In this document: positions 10,335 to 21,531 of the stretch, one piece after another
Layout of the letters: each line of letters begins with the position of its first letter
How positions within the stretch are numbered: position 1 is the first letter of the stretch
From: Marasmius tenuissimus
Taxonomy: Eukaryota > Basidiomycota > Agaricomycetes > Agaricales > Marasmiaceae
NCBI GenBank assembly: GCA_029532415.1
Contig: JAQOTA010000071.1
Coordinates: forward strand, 2,046,001 to 2,110,000
DNA: 64,000 bases
Direction: 5' to 3'
Translations under genes and position numbers: made by a program
Notes under the pieces: generated by a model
What the model saw: the letters and a program-made list of their open reading frames with translations, nothing else
Databases searched by the model: none
Told to the model about the DNA's origin: nothing

Positions 10335-12800
10335 ATGGCGACTTCGCCTCCTGTTTCTCGGGGGAAATCAACTTGGAAGGGAAAGGAAAAAGTGACAGAG
10401 CAGGGTTACGATGATCTCAATCCCACTATAACCTACCGGCACATTCTCCAGCAAAATCTCGGAATTCGGGACCCTTTGAGGGTGGTGGCATTATGCGACA
10501 GCGATGCATTTTATGCAGCCTGCGAAATGGTCCGTCTGGGAGTCAAGGACAAACCTCTCGTAGTTCTCCAGTGGGAGGGAATCATTGCTGTCAACTATCC
10601 TGCGCGTGAATACGGGATTACTCGTTTTCACAAGTTGTCAGACGCGAAAGAACGGTGTGCAGATCTCATGATTGTTCACGTCGCGACGTATAAGGAAGGA
10701 GAGGCAGAACCTGGCTATTGGGATGAAGTTGACTCGAGGACGCATAAAGTACGTGTCCAGGTGAATACATGGAAAATGCCCGAATAACTGACCTTGGTGG
10801 TAATTGAGCAGGTCTCTTTGGACTACTATCGACGTGAGAGTGCCAAAGTATTGACCATGTTCAAAGAAGGACTCCCAGACGTCGAGATTGGTGAGTCGGC
10901 TCGTTAGCATTCGCCATCTATCGGCACCTGATTTGAACGCACCAAGAAAAGGCCTCTATCGATGAAGCTTTCATGGACTTCACTAAAGCAGTTAGACAAG
11001 AGCTCTTACGGAGATATCCTTACCTCGCAACTGCTCCGTCTGATGCTCCCAATGGCTTGGACAGTCCCCTTCCCGCTCCACCCAGCATTGAACTGGCCAC
11101 TTACTCCCATGTCATACCTGCTGAAGACGGATCAGTCCACCAACTTACCTGGCACGATGTTGCGCTCTCAATAGCAGCAGAGATGATGAACAAAGTGCGG
11201 GTGGATATTGCGGAGAAGCTGGGATATACCACCTCTGCGGTAGGTTCTTTGAACTTTCCCTGTCGGGTCGACAATTGCCTAAGTCCATTCCTGGTTAGGG
11301 GATCGCAAGAAACAAATTTTTGGCCAAAGTTGGCGTTCTCATCATTCTTACGTGGGGATTATACGTTTGACACGGCCAGTTGTAGCTATCGGCCTCTTAC
11401 AAGAAACCTTATTCTCAGGTGAGGCTTTGAGGCTTGATACTGGCGGGAGAGTGTCTGATTGATTGCTTACGCCCGGTTTCAGAGTATTCTGCGAAACTGC
11501 GCTATTCCCAATTACCTCAAACCCATGCCCTTCCAAAAGGTCCGTCCCCCAGCTCATCTAGTCCAGCACAAACTCAGATATCCACAGATTCGGTTTCTAG
11601 GCGGCAAGCTCGGTGAGGCCCTTGCCAAAGAGTATGATGTCTCCACAGTCCAAGATCTACTGTGAGTGTCGCCGATCTGCGTTGTGCTGCATAATGCTTA
11701 ATCTCCGAAGACATGTGAGCCTAGGCAAGTTCTTTGTATGCCTGGGTCGAATGGTACAATGATGGCGATCTGCAGAGGAGATGCAGCTCAAGTTTGGAGA
11801 GAACGCGATATGGGTGTATGAGCTCTTGCGGTATGACGCGCATACTCATTTTGGAACGGACCCTCGTCTCATAGTTACCCATTTTCAGCGGCATCGATAG
11901 GAACGAAGGTGGGTATACACACAAATGGCTCGGGTATGACTGATTTCTCTTCGTAGTCAAGGAGAAATCAATCGTCAATAAGAGCATGCTTGCATCTAAG
12001 AACCTTCAGAAGCCTATCACTAAGGCATCCGATGGACAACACTGGATACGAGTCCTCGCCGCAGAGCTGGCCCTCCGCCTGAATGATGCACGCAAGGAAA
12101 ACTTCCATCTGTGGCCCAAGACCGTAGTGCTCCACGCTCGACAAGGTAAGCATCAAACATTTGAATCGTTGCCACACACAGCCGTGACCTCCCGGACAAT
12201 CGTCGCTGGTTCTATGTAGGGTACGAGGTTTCCCGCTCAAAACAAGCACCGTTCCCGTTTTCGCGGGAGGTGACAGTCGACCTGATTGCAAACGCTGGAA
12301 ACAAACTTTGGACGGAACTGGTTGGTAACCATACCGGATCAATGAAGGTGACAAACGTCTCCCTCGCATTCACCGGGATTGGAGTGGCAGAAGAAGGACA
12401 GCAGAACATCGATGGGTTTTTCCGTGCAGGTGGTCAGGCCTCGAAACGCCTTAGGGAGAATGACGCTGACATGCAGGAACCGGACGAACTACTCGGAAAC
12501 AACGATGTCCATAATGAAAGGGATATATCTGCAATCTCTTTCGCATGCTCTCGGTGCCGGAAGAGAATCGCACTCTCATCTGCTCAGACGACTGGGAAAA
12601 CACACGAAGAGAAGGTGCAAGCTCTGGATGCGCTCAAGGCGGAGCACGAGGACTTTCACTTTGCACAAGCTGTGGCCAGGGAAGTGGAACCCGATCCTGA
12701 CACTCAAACTCGGTCATCAACGGAGAGGAGTGTTGCGAAGAAAAAGAGGAAGAAAGAGGCGCCTGCGAAAGGTATCGAAAAGTTTTTCAGTCGGAAATAA
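10335..12800 (+). CDS. RAD30: DNA polymerase eta (Y-family translesion polymerase)
   Basis: Pol eta replicates past UV photoproducts. The start is MATSPPVSRGKS at 10335 and the stop at 12798-12800. Catalytic blocks are visible: VVALCDSDAFYAACEMVRLG (metal-binding Asp), PLVVLQWEGIIAVNYPAREYGI, KASIDEAFMDFT (Asp-Glu pair), then GIARNKFLAK, LSASYKKPYSQSILRNCAIP and RFLGGKLGEALAKEY. The little-finger domain includes LYGVHARQGYEV-like VVLHARQGYEVSRSKQAPFP. The C-terminal tail has a canonical PCNA-interacting box QQNIDGFF, a UBZ-like zinc motif (CSRCRKRI ... HEDFHFA) and a terminal PIP-like KGIEKFFSRK. Introns are short and each acceptor restores the conserved frame. Order and length (about 600 residues) fit fungal Rad30. 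Confidence 0.95.
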
Positions 12801-13219
12801 TTGGCGTTATGTACTGGCTGTACTGGCCAAAAATTCAAATCAAAGTGAAAATTGGACTTGGTTCGATGTTACTACACGGATATGATGGTTGTTATGAGAA
12901 GTCGATCTTGCTCTTAGCCTTCAGGGTCCTGATGGGATTCAATGTGGGAGAGTTTGGCACGGAGTATTACTCTTCACGTGTGTGAAAATATGGGTAATCT
13001 GGATCATGGCTGGCACGCCAACCGCAGACCTTGACCCCCGAAGGCCCTTTCCTCCTTACTTCTTGGTTCCCCTTCGTTTCCTGTCAGGACCGGTTCCCCC
13101 CTTTCAGTCCCAGCCCTTTGAGGACTCTCACTACGACCGGCGCAGGACGACCAGTGTCGTGGTTCTCTGCACATCGGATATTAATTAGGAGGATTTACAC
13201 TATTGGATTTTGATTTAAG
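12801..13219. other. Spacer and promoter of the seven-TM gene
   Basis: This 419-bp gap carries the Pol eta 3' UTR and a pyrimidine-rich stretch (13028-13130) typical of basidiomycete promoters, ending just before the ATG at 13220. No exon was recognised. Confidence 0.4.
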
Positions 13220-15409
13220 ATGGCACCGCTTCCACCTCCTTCTTCGGCTACTGCACCTTCGTTGCCGGTCCTAACTTTCTTTCCGATAGCAGACAATCAA
13301 CTTGCTGGTGCAATTGTAAGTCTTTACCAACTCAAACTCAGTATCACTGAATGAATTCATTCATATGTTTTAGGTTGTAAATTTATTCGCGATTCTTTCT
13401 TCCATTGCTTTACTTGCCATCGTCTTGCGTGTCTTTTATCTGCTCTTCCGTCGACTATGTGGGCACAACATTTCGCATTACCGGGACTATCTTTTCTTCA
13501 GCACGCAATTGGGATACTACGCTGCATGTCTCCTAATTGCCAATACGATCAACAGTGTAGCAGGGTTAATGGGCTTGCCGTTCCTGATCAGGCATGGGAT
13601 AGATGAAGGTGCGTTACTGTCATGTTTACGGCGTGTGGGTACTCATTCTTGTTGTAGGCGGGCTTTGTATCACACAGGGTACGGATAGCTTCGGTACCCC
13701 TCGAAAGTTACACTCTTACCGACCTTTTGAGCAGCCGTAGTCATGCAATTCGGAAATATTGCGTCTGCCTACTTCACCGTGGCCATTGGTATTCACACCT
13801 TCAACTCGCTTGTTCTACGAAAGCGCCAATCTGTGTTCATCTACGCTCCAGCCATATTCATTGGCTGGGCAGCGGCTCTTGTGATCTCGGTTCTACCTGT
13901 CATGGTTGACTTGGGAAAGATATACGGAGTGTCCGGACTTGCCTGCGGAGTTAAGACGATATATGGAAGCACCATGTTCTTTTTTCATCTCTTCCCCGTA
14001 GGTCTCACATCATTGATACGTATATTTGTGTGTGACTGATGTCTGTTAGATCTTTTTGGCGGCTGCCCTGTCGCTGATCCTGTACACGTTGATCTTTCTT
14101 GTTCTCCGTGGTTCCTTAGTCGTCAAAGGTGGTTCTAAGCTCAACAAGGATTCGAGCGACGCCTACCAGCGCTTTGTTGCCGGAATCGCACGAAGCATGT
14201 TGTGGTACGTTCCTTGTTTTTACGATCTCGTTCTCGGTTTTTATCTCATTCTCACTAGGTACCCATTCGGTGAGCCATATGGATGGTCCATCATGACCTA
14301 GCATCATGTTTATGCTGATTCTCTCAAGCTTACATTGCCTGCCTGGTACCATATGCAGTAACACGGCTGCTATCCTTGGATACCTCGATTGAAATCCCTT
14401 TCCCTTTCATAGTCATCGCTTTCACGTTATGGTTCGCGCTTGGTACGAGTGTTCTCCGTTCCTCTACAGAGAATTCGCTCACTCGGACCCCTAATTAGGC
14501 GTGATCAATGCTCTTCTCTTGTTCAACACGCACAGAGTCTTGACACCCGCGTTCGATGGGAAAGCTACCACACACTCCAAGAGGCAAACGGAAATGTCAT
14601 TCGGGACCGCGGATACATTAAAGAGATTGACCACTGTCTCTGCCATGTACCCCGTGCCAACGTACTCCGAGAAAATGGCTCAGGAGACCCAGCGAGGATT
14701 CGGAGATATTCAACCGTATTCTCCTGGCACGGAAACATCTTCCCAGCGTGGCTTACTTCCCAACACGACAAAGGATGGTGCTAGTATCTACAGCTACTAT
14801 GGTTCTGAGGCTGCAGATCCTTATCCACGGAATATTACACCCGTAGCTGAGCTCAACAGGAGCCTTGACCTTCCGTCTCAGGCTCTTCCTGCCCACGACC
14901 GCCAAAAATCCACCGACACAATCTCTAGCCTTCCGCCACCGCCGCGCCGCCCGCGTTCTCCACCGACGGCTCTTCGACGTCTGGAGACAAACAAGACTGC
15001 TCCGTTCCCGGTTCACAGAAATAACTCTTCGCTCAGTTCCATCGAATCCCGAGCACAATCGCCTTTGTCTCTGGCGTCGTACAGGGCTCCACAGATGACA
15101 GCCTTGCGAGACCTTGATCACGAACGAAACACGTCCGTTGGTTCCTCTGTCGAGTTGGATGTATCCGGTTGGCTTGCACGACAGAACCCAGATGGTTCGA
15201 TACCCTCCGGCACCCGGAACCAGCCCATGCTCAGTGCTGTCAGACCTACCTTCCCATCCCCCATCTCAAGCCCCACCTCATCACCCTCGGAGCGGCTACG
15301 TCCATTGTTGCTAGCCAGTGTTGAACGTACTGGTTCGGTACTCTTGGCTCAGCACTACAATAGACTATACAGTAACCAGAGTCCGAGCCCTGTCGATTCC
15401 TCCCGGTGA
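13220..15409 (+). CDS. Seven-transmembrane receptor-like protein with long cytoplasmic tail
   Basis: The start is MAPLPPPSSATAPSLPVLTF at 13220; the first intron follows GAI and the protein continues VVNLFAILSSIALLAIVLRV (TM1). Further hydrophobic segments are LFFSTQLGYYAACLLIANTI (TM2), VMQFGNIASAYFTVAIGIHT (TM3), FIYAPAIFIGWAAALVISVL (TM4), IFLAAALSLILYTLIFLVL (TM5), AYIACLVPYAVTRLL (TM6) and PFPFIVIAFTLWFALGVINA (TM7). A cytosolic Ser/Pro-rich tail of about 290 residues follows, with clusters of potential phosphorylation sites, ending at 15409. The topology and the conserved cysteine in the TM4-TM5 loop fit the cAMP-receptor/Git3-like fungal GPCR group. I cannot name a ligand. At least seven short introns split the membrane part, whereas the tail is a single exon. 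Confidence 0.7.
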
Positions 15410-15875
15410 GCGCTGATGCACGTACACGACGACACCCTTCTTGGCGTAAGTACTGGATACTTTGTTCTTCCCTTCGTGGCTGGCCGCATTATTGTATCGA
15501 TTACTTTTTCCTGCCTTCGTCCCAGGACACCATTCCTTACCCCCTGCCTTCGTTCAAACCAACATCGTAAATGTATTATTAGCCAGTGCCCGATTCTTTT
15601 ATTCTAGTTGGAATACAATGGCACGTATCACAACCACTGGCGAATAAAGTTCATGCCTTGCGGCAGCAGTTGGGAAATTGCCGTGGATGCAATACATCAT
15701 CAATGTTGTTTCGTCTTTGCTGGCATCGCTCGCTTTTAAAGTTACCAGTGTGGGCGACGTCATGCAGACTCAATCTGCGTATAGAACGACAAATATATGA
15801 TGCAGTCGAGTCGGAGGAATTTGCCACAACGGTGACATAAAGGTCGACTGCATTTCGTATTTTGCAAAAACAAGC
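15410..15875. other. Spacer between GPCR-like and NmrA-like genes
   Basis: No coding exon was recognised in this 466-bp gap. It should hold the 3' UTR of the receptor-like gene and the promoter of the NmrA-like gene. Confidence 0.35.
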
Positions 15876-16963
15876 ATGATGTCCCTCAAGTTCAAAACAA
15901 TCGCCCTCTTCGAAGCCAATGGCCAAATCGGCGACTCGATCCTTCAAGCCCTCTTGGAATGCGAGAAGCGGGAGTTCACAATACTCGCCTTCATTCCGCC
16001 TGACTGCGAACTCGAGAGCGGGAAGTCTGATCCCCGGGCCACTGTCAAAGAGTTCGACCTCGACACCATATCCAAAGACGTACTGGTTGGAGAACTCCAG
16101 GGGGTGGACGTGGTCATCAGTGCTCTGAACGGGAAGGCCTTAGAAGCGCAAACGACAATCTAAGATGCGGCTGCGAATGTTCATGTTCGACGCTACTACC
16201 CGAGCGAATATGGTATGCATATCATCTATCGCAAGCCAGAAGATCCGCAGGGCTATATCCACCCGGTAAGGCCGCGATTCGAAGTCCAGGACTTGCGACT
16301 GACTACCTTCCTCATAGATATGGGACGTCAAAGCACGGTAAGTGGCCCAAAATCAAGTTTTATGGGGATACCATGTAACCATGGTTGGACAGGCACAATG
16401 AGGATGCAGTCCTTCACCCTGCGGTTCTAGAGGGCAGAATGACCTATACCATTATCGGGTGTGGCGATTTCTACAATCAAGATCGCGAGAAAGTATGGTG
16501 TCCTTGGACACAAAAGGACGTCGACGAATACACCCTGCACATCGTCGGCAATCCCTACGCAAAGGCACAGTACACTCACCTAGGTGACCTCGCGAAGTAC
16601 CTCGTCGCCACTCTCCTCGAGCCGGAAAAGTCCGAGAATCAGTGTTTGAACTTCCCGAGCGACACCATCACGTCCAACGAGATTGCTGAGCTGTTAGAGA
16701 AGTATTCAGGGAAGCCAGTCAAGCTAGACGTGATTTCATCGGACAATGTTCATGAGGTCGTCGCGGACCCTTCCAGAGCGGCAAAGGGGCTTGGCGATAG
16801 TGCCTTTCCCGTCGACTTCTGGTACTTGGTGAAAGGATTCCAAGGTCAAGGGCGCTTCCGTCGCCCGCCGGGACAGTGCCATAACCATCTCTTCCCAGAT
16901 ATCAAGCCTACAACCTTTGAACAGTATCTTCGGGATCGCTTTGGAGGGGAAACTCCAACTTGA
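15876..16963 (+). pseudogene. NmrA/isoflavone-reductase-like NAD(P)-binding protein, interrupted by an in-frame stop
   Basis: The frame opens with MMSLKFKTIALFEANGQIGD at 15876. It then has a TAA at 16161-16163 exactly where the family reads EAQTTI-Q-DAAA. Reading through, the same frame continues DAAANVHVRRYYPSEYG, the conserved YPSEYG of NmrA-type reductases. Two introns follow (GTAAGG..CATAG and GTAAGTGG..GGACAG), joining to IWDVKAR-HNEDAVLHPAVLEG, then MTYTIIGCGDFYNQ, THLGDLAKYLVATLLEPE and the end at 16963. No splice arrangement that I can see skips the stop. The dinucleotide-binding Gly-rich loop is also altered (FEANGQIG where GATGxIG is usual). A CAA-to-TAA change would explain the stop. 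Relatives act as NAD(P)H-dependent reductases or redox sensors. A sequencing error remains possible. Confidence 0.75.
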
Positions 16964-17276
16964 CGGCCACGGGTGTGGGGTTGCAGCAGTCTCGGGTAGG
17001 CTAGAATATGACCGGCTAGTTCATACTAGGAGTTTGAAGTGTACTTGTCTTTTTTGCTTTGTTCTAATGTATGGCAACTCTCGAGGTTGAACCAGGTGGT
17101 TGAGGACAACAAGGCATCATTATTCATCATGCTCGGAGACCGCCTGGGCCGCCTGAACTGATCTTATCTTATCATAGATGAAAACTGTATCTTATCTCAT
17201 GGGTGATGTCAGGCAACCTTCGCGGCTTCACGAGCTTTGGTCACCCTCTCACTCTAACACTCACCTTCGTCCCACG
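16964..17276. other. Spacer and promoter upstream of CIA30 gene
   Basis: This 313-bp gap contains repeated CTTATCTTATCAT / TATCTTATCTCA motifs (about 17161-17200), which include GATA-factor core sites on the minus strand (GATAAG). No exon was seen. Confidence 0.4.
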
Positions 17277-18276
17277 ATGCAGGCAGCACGTTCTCAATTC
17301 TGGAACAGAACACGCAAGCAGCTCGTAGATGGCTTTACCGACAGTTAGGATCTTTCTACCATCTAACACGGAACAATGCACTCATACTCTCTGCAGTCGT
17401 CAAAATGAGAGGTGCCGATGAACCCTCTCGCATACCTCAGACCCTCTTCGCTTTTAACAGCCCCGAGGATGTACAAATGATGGCCACAGGCTGCGATGCA
17501 GATATTGGAGGAAACTCTACAGTTCATTTCGACCTGGACACTTCACCAATACACAACCAACCGATTGGAAAACCCGCAACGGCGCGGTTCTGGGGCAACA
17601 TGCGACTGGACGTCCAACCTAAATTTCGAGGTCGGGTTAGAGGGGGTTACGCTGCTTTCAGGAATAAGGTCAATCTGACTCGAATAATGCGACGCGTCGA
17701 GGCTGACCGTGCCGTTCAACAGAGCCGCAGAACCCTGTTTGGTGAAATGTTGGAAAACATTGAATTCCATGAATATCTCGCTCTTCGGGTTCGCCTTGGA
17801 GGCGATCCAAGTACACACAACTCGTACTTTGTGAACCTGCAGACAAATGGCCCGATCTCTACCGACCTCTGGCAACATCGCCTCTATTGTCAACGACGAG
17901 ACAATCGCTGGGAGGATGTCTTCGTGAGTATTTTCACTATACCTCTGTTGTGTGAACGACTCACCGCGATACCAGATACCCTTCCGGAACTTTGTACGAA
18001 CGAACAACGGAGAACTTTCCGAGATCAACATCACAATGAGTGACAAGTTACGGAGCGTTGGCATCTCATTATTAGGAGGGAATAGTGGGGCGTCGGGAGA
18101 TTACGAGTTGGGTATAGATTCCATACGGATAGTAAACGAGGAGGACCTCGTATCAGACCTGGGTGAGTTTTTTTACAGCCCCTTTCAGACCGTTGTATCC
18201 CTAATGCCATCTAGTCGACGAGAAAGATCGCTCTCAAGACGCGCCAAAAGAAAAAGACGGCTGGCAAGATCTCTAG
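17277..18276 (+). CDS. CIA30: CIA30-family complex I assembly factor (NDUFAF1-like)
   Basis: CIA30/NDUFAF1 assists assembly of the membrane arm of mitochondrial complex I. Exon 1 starts at 17277 (MQAARSQFWNRTRKQLVDGF, a basic amphipathic start compatible with a mitochondrial presequence). It joins across a short intron to IVKMRGADEPSRIPQTLFAF. The family blocks follow: FNSPEDVQMMATGCDADIGG, STVHFDLD, ARFWGNMRLDV, GYAAFRNK, EYLALRVRLGGD and YFVNLQTNGPISTDLWQHRL. After the next intron come IPFRNFVRTNNGELSE and KLRSVGISLLGG...ELGIDSIRIVNEE. The last exon gives VDEKDRSQDAPKEKDGWQDL and stops at 18274-18276. Length (about 270 residues) fits the family. It is convergent with RAS. Confidence 0.88.
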
Positions 18277-18820
18277 TCACCATCTTCACTTACATCCCAC
18301 TCGGAATATGTTCGACACCGCTAGCCAATTGTATTAATTGCATGTTCAATTCACCTTGCACAAGGTGGCCTGGACTGGACTCTGGTCATACCCAAATACT
18401 TGATCTACCCCAAACCCGGCAAGCTCGCTAAGAGAACAATATGCTGATTCCAAGCCTCAGTGTACAGTTCAGTGAATACGGTTTACATGGCAAGAAGACG
18501 AAAATCGTTAAGGGTCATGACGGGTAAAATGTCTACTAATACTATGTACAATTCAACTAACTTTTAGCAGTAGAGGGGAAGGAAGCATATGGATCCCTGG
18601 GAATCTTGTAGGGGAGTGGATGTATCGAGGTATGTAACGTGAACAATGGGCATAGAGTATGAAGATGGCGGAGGAAGATGGAAGAGATGTCGAGGGCCCA
18701 GACACAGAAACAGCACAACAAGTCACAAGACAAAAGAAAATGAAGATGATGAGAAGTAACCCACTTATGGGGGATGCCGCAAAAAAGGTATGGGATAACG
18801 AAGTCAAAATCTCGGTGGTA
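18277..18820. other. Convergent 3' region of CIA30 and RAS genes
   Basis: This 544-bp gap lies between two stop codons facing each other. A minus-strand frame at 18553-18807 is hydrophobic but continues no known Ras exon and is probably 3' UTR. No other feature was seen. Confidence 0.4.
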
Positions 18821-19971
18821 TCATAGAATCACACATCCACCACAGCATCCTGTTGATTCACCCTCATTCTGATTGCTCGAATACGTTCCCGGTGGTCCTC
18901 CCCCAGGACCGGCCATCATGTTTCTACCAGTGTTTTGGATATCCTAAAGTGGCACAATATGGAACGGTGAGTCATGCAGCTCCTTATCGTAACGAGTTGT
19001 GTGAAACGCACCTTATTGTATTTCCTGATTTCACGGACGAGGGTGCTAAAAGCCTCGTCGACATTGATACGTTGCTTAGCGGACGTCTCAATGAATTTAC
19101 ATCCGAAGTGCTTCGCGAGATCACGACCCTCTGTTGGTGCATCATGAGCTCATGATGATTGACACCGCATACTGAATAAGCTCACCATTCATCCCAACCT
19201 GGCGCTCATACTCCAAGTCGCACTTATTGGCCACAACGACCACGGGGAATTGGTCCTGATCCTTAACCCGAAGGATTTGCTGATGGAAGGTGCTGATTTC
19301 CTCAAACGAGTTTCTTGACGTTATGGAATAAACGAGCAAGAACCCTTCTCCGGTGCGCATATATTGTTCTCGCATGGCACTACGAAACTAGTTAGCACGC
19401 TGCACCGGCAATCTGGCAATAGGAGGTTTGAAAGACAGGTGGGCGAAAAGTGCCAAATCCATGGCCAATTCAGGTAGCGAAAGCAAAGCAAAGACAAAAG
19501 CGAGTGGTTTGTGACATGTGGAGGTAAAGAAAGAGGGCGAGAGCAACAGAAAGGGTAGAAATGATGGACCAGTCTGGCCACTCACCCGTATTCCTCCTGT
19601 CCTGCAGTATCAAGAACATCCAGCAAGGCGACCTCGTCGTCAATAACACACTGCTTGCGGTATGAATCTAGAATGCGTCTTGAGTAAAGATGTGGTAAAA
19701 GGTTGTCTGGACCGCAAATGCACCTTCAATGGTGGGGTCGTATTCGTCCACGAAGTGGCTCTGAATGAACTGAATCGTCAGAGCGGACTTGCCCACACCT
19801 AGGAGAAGATATAGATGAGTACCACAAAGCCTTACGTGAAGAATAGAGAACATACCACCACCACCGACGACGACGAGCTTGTACTCCCTCAAGAACTGAG
19901 TCTATTGGGGAACGAAGTCAGCCCAATTTTGCAAGAGTCCAAATGTCTATCCTGCTCACCCTTCCAGCCAT
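18821..19971 (-). CDS. RAS1: Ras small GTPase (Ras1-type) with CVIL prenylation tail
   Basis: Ras is a membrane-anchored GTPase switch upstream of cAMP and MAPK signalling. The start ATG is at 19969-19971 (MAGR, then intron, then [16 protein letters not shown]). An intron falls inside the P-loop, and splicing gives [19 protein letters not shown]. The effector region is [17 protein letters not shown] and the switch II region [24 protein letters not shown] and ETSAK complete the guanine-binding set ([36 protein letters not shown]). The hypervariable tail ends ..[12 protein letters not shown] with the stop at 18821-18823. The CC pair is a likely palmitoylation site. Codons corresponding to human Gly12, Gly13 and Gln61 are unmutated. 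The gene has about six introns. Confidence 0.96.
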
Positions 19972-20211
19972 TCTAACCTGATCCTACGAAGATAAAATAG
20001 AAACGAGGGGAAGAGAAGTCCACAACCCTTTTAAGAGGAAGAGGGATGAAGGGGCGGAAAGCCGGCATCTCCCCTCAATAACTTGAAGGAACAAACAAGT
20101 GCAAATATCTTCGCCTTGCAAATATATTGCGAGTTCGCATGTCTGTCAGTCTCCCCACTGGTGTTTCGTGATGATCTACAGCTCTTTCATTCAATCTACA
20201 CCTTCAAGGCA

Positions 20212-20790
20212 ATGCTCTTCGTCAGTCTGAAGATTGCTTTTACGGCTGGCTGGTCGGCTGAGAACTCGAAAGAACTCTCGGATACAATTAGGTCCTGGGA
20301 TATCCAACGAATTATCCCTGACGCGGCGCGCCTCATGTTCTGTCGTGATCGGACGTCAATTTATTTCAACGAGTCGGTATGTACCATTCGAATTTTTTGA
20401 AATTCTGGCGGCAGTTTGACCATAGATCGACATCCCAAGTTATGAACAGTACGTCGTTTGCGAAGCCACAAGGTCGACGTGCTGCCCATTACATGTACAA
20501 GCCTTTCAAGGCAAGGAAGGACATCAACGTGGTACAATCAAACGATCATTCACTAGTTACTAGCTGTTACTATTATTCAGCACTGGACCCGTCTCGAGTG
20601 GGAAAGGACTCACACTGGATTAACGTTTCGTACGTTGAATATCCAGGTGAGCGATTCACTGCCCCAAATCGATCATAGCCCTGATCAAGATGCAGGCCAG
20701 AATCGTCTTTGAACCTTCGACATTTGGGATCTGGAATGTGCGGTCCTGCGGAATGCTGTGTGCAAACCTAAGGATAGTCTAGCAATGAGT
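20212..20790 (+). other. Possible uncharacterised gene (exon fragments) in the RAS upstream region
   Basis: A frame from the ATG at 20212 reads MLFVSLKIAFTAGWSAENSK and runs to a good donor (GTATGTACC at about 20377). The acceptor CCATAG continues IDIPSYEQYVVCEATR. Further GT..AG pairs exist near 20530-20690, but the later frames are short. I recognise no domain. It may be a real lineage-specific gene or chance; the rest of the 19972-21531 interval shows nothing firmer. Confidence 0.25.
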
Positions 20791-21450
20791 GGAGGTCGCC
20801 TTTCTTGAGCTCTCATATGTACATCAACGTCTTAGGCTCATCATTCCAAAGGCTCCGCCAGAATCCAGCTCAACCTCCGAATGCCCCTCTGTGCGGCAGC
20901 GGAACGGGAAAGCGCATGTGCTGCCCCCCTGAAGCTTCCACGGGTGCCTGTCTCGTCAAAAATCTAAGTATAAGAGCATTGAATGGGCCAGGAAACGAAC
21001 GCGTGAGTGCCAATTCTTCTCATCACAGACAGAAATGATAGGCCAGGGGCCATGGGAAGCTGTGGTCATAATTCTTGCGTTCCAGCCGTTCTGCTATTTT
21101 TACGGCTGCATCGGCTTGAGTGCAGTCGTGAACCTTCGTGAGCCTCTAGCGGACCTCAAGACCTGTTTTCGTCGATCAATCAGTGTGCTTTCCTTCAAGC
21201 GCCCTTCCAGTGCTCCGGCGTGCATACTCAAGCCTCAACGCTCCAGTGACTCTACGCTCTGCCATAAATCAAGACGGCGCCGTCAGCCCGGGAACAACCT
21301 TCGAGAACATTTCACCTTGCACTTGGTAATCTATCAACTGTCCAAGTAGCAGCCGACGAATTGAAGTCGTTCCTGTCGCGGCTTCGGATGCCTCGACTTC
21401 TTTCGTGTGGTAGGGCACACCAATCAGCTCTTCCGGCGAGCTCACTCAGC

Positions 21451-21460
21451 GTATAAAAGG
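21451..21460 (+). promoter_or_regulatory. TATA box of the secreted cysteine-bearing protein gene
   Basis: GTATAAAAGG lies 72 bp before the ATG at 21532, the usual spacing for a strongly expressed fungal TATA promoter. Confidence 0.6.
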
Positions 21461-21531
21461 TTCGAGTCAGTCGCGTTAGAGGCCAACGACAGCTTCCTAC
21501 TCGTTCTCGAACACATTACAAGCATTGCAAG

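Noticed and set aside
11320..11420. Apparent frame break in Pol eta after NKFLAK
   Set aside because: An intron GTTGGC..TTGTAG joins NKFLAK to LSASYKKPYSQ exactly as expected for the family.
18553..18807. Hydrophobic minus-strand frame downstream of RAS
   Set aside because: RAS ends with CVIL and a stop at 18821-18823; this frame lies beyond it, in the likely 3' UTR, and has no support.
21459..21470. GGTTCGAGTC resembling a tRNA B-box
   Set aside because: No A-box or cloverleaf can be drawn around it, and it lies directly after a TATA box of a protein gene.
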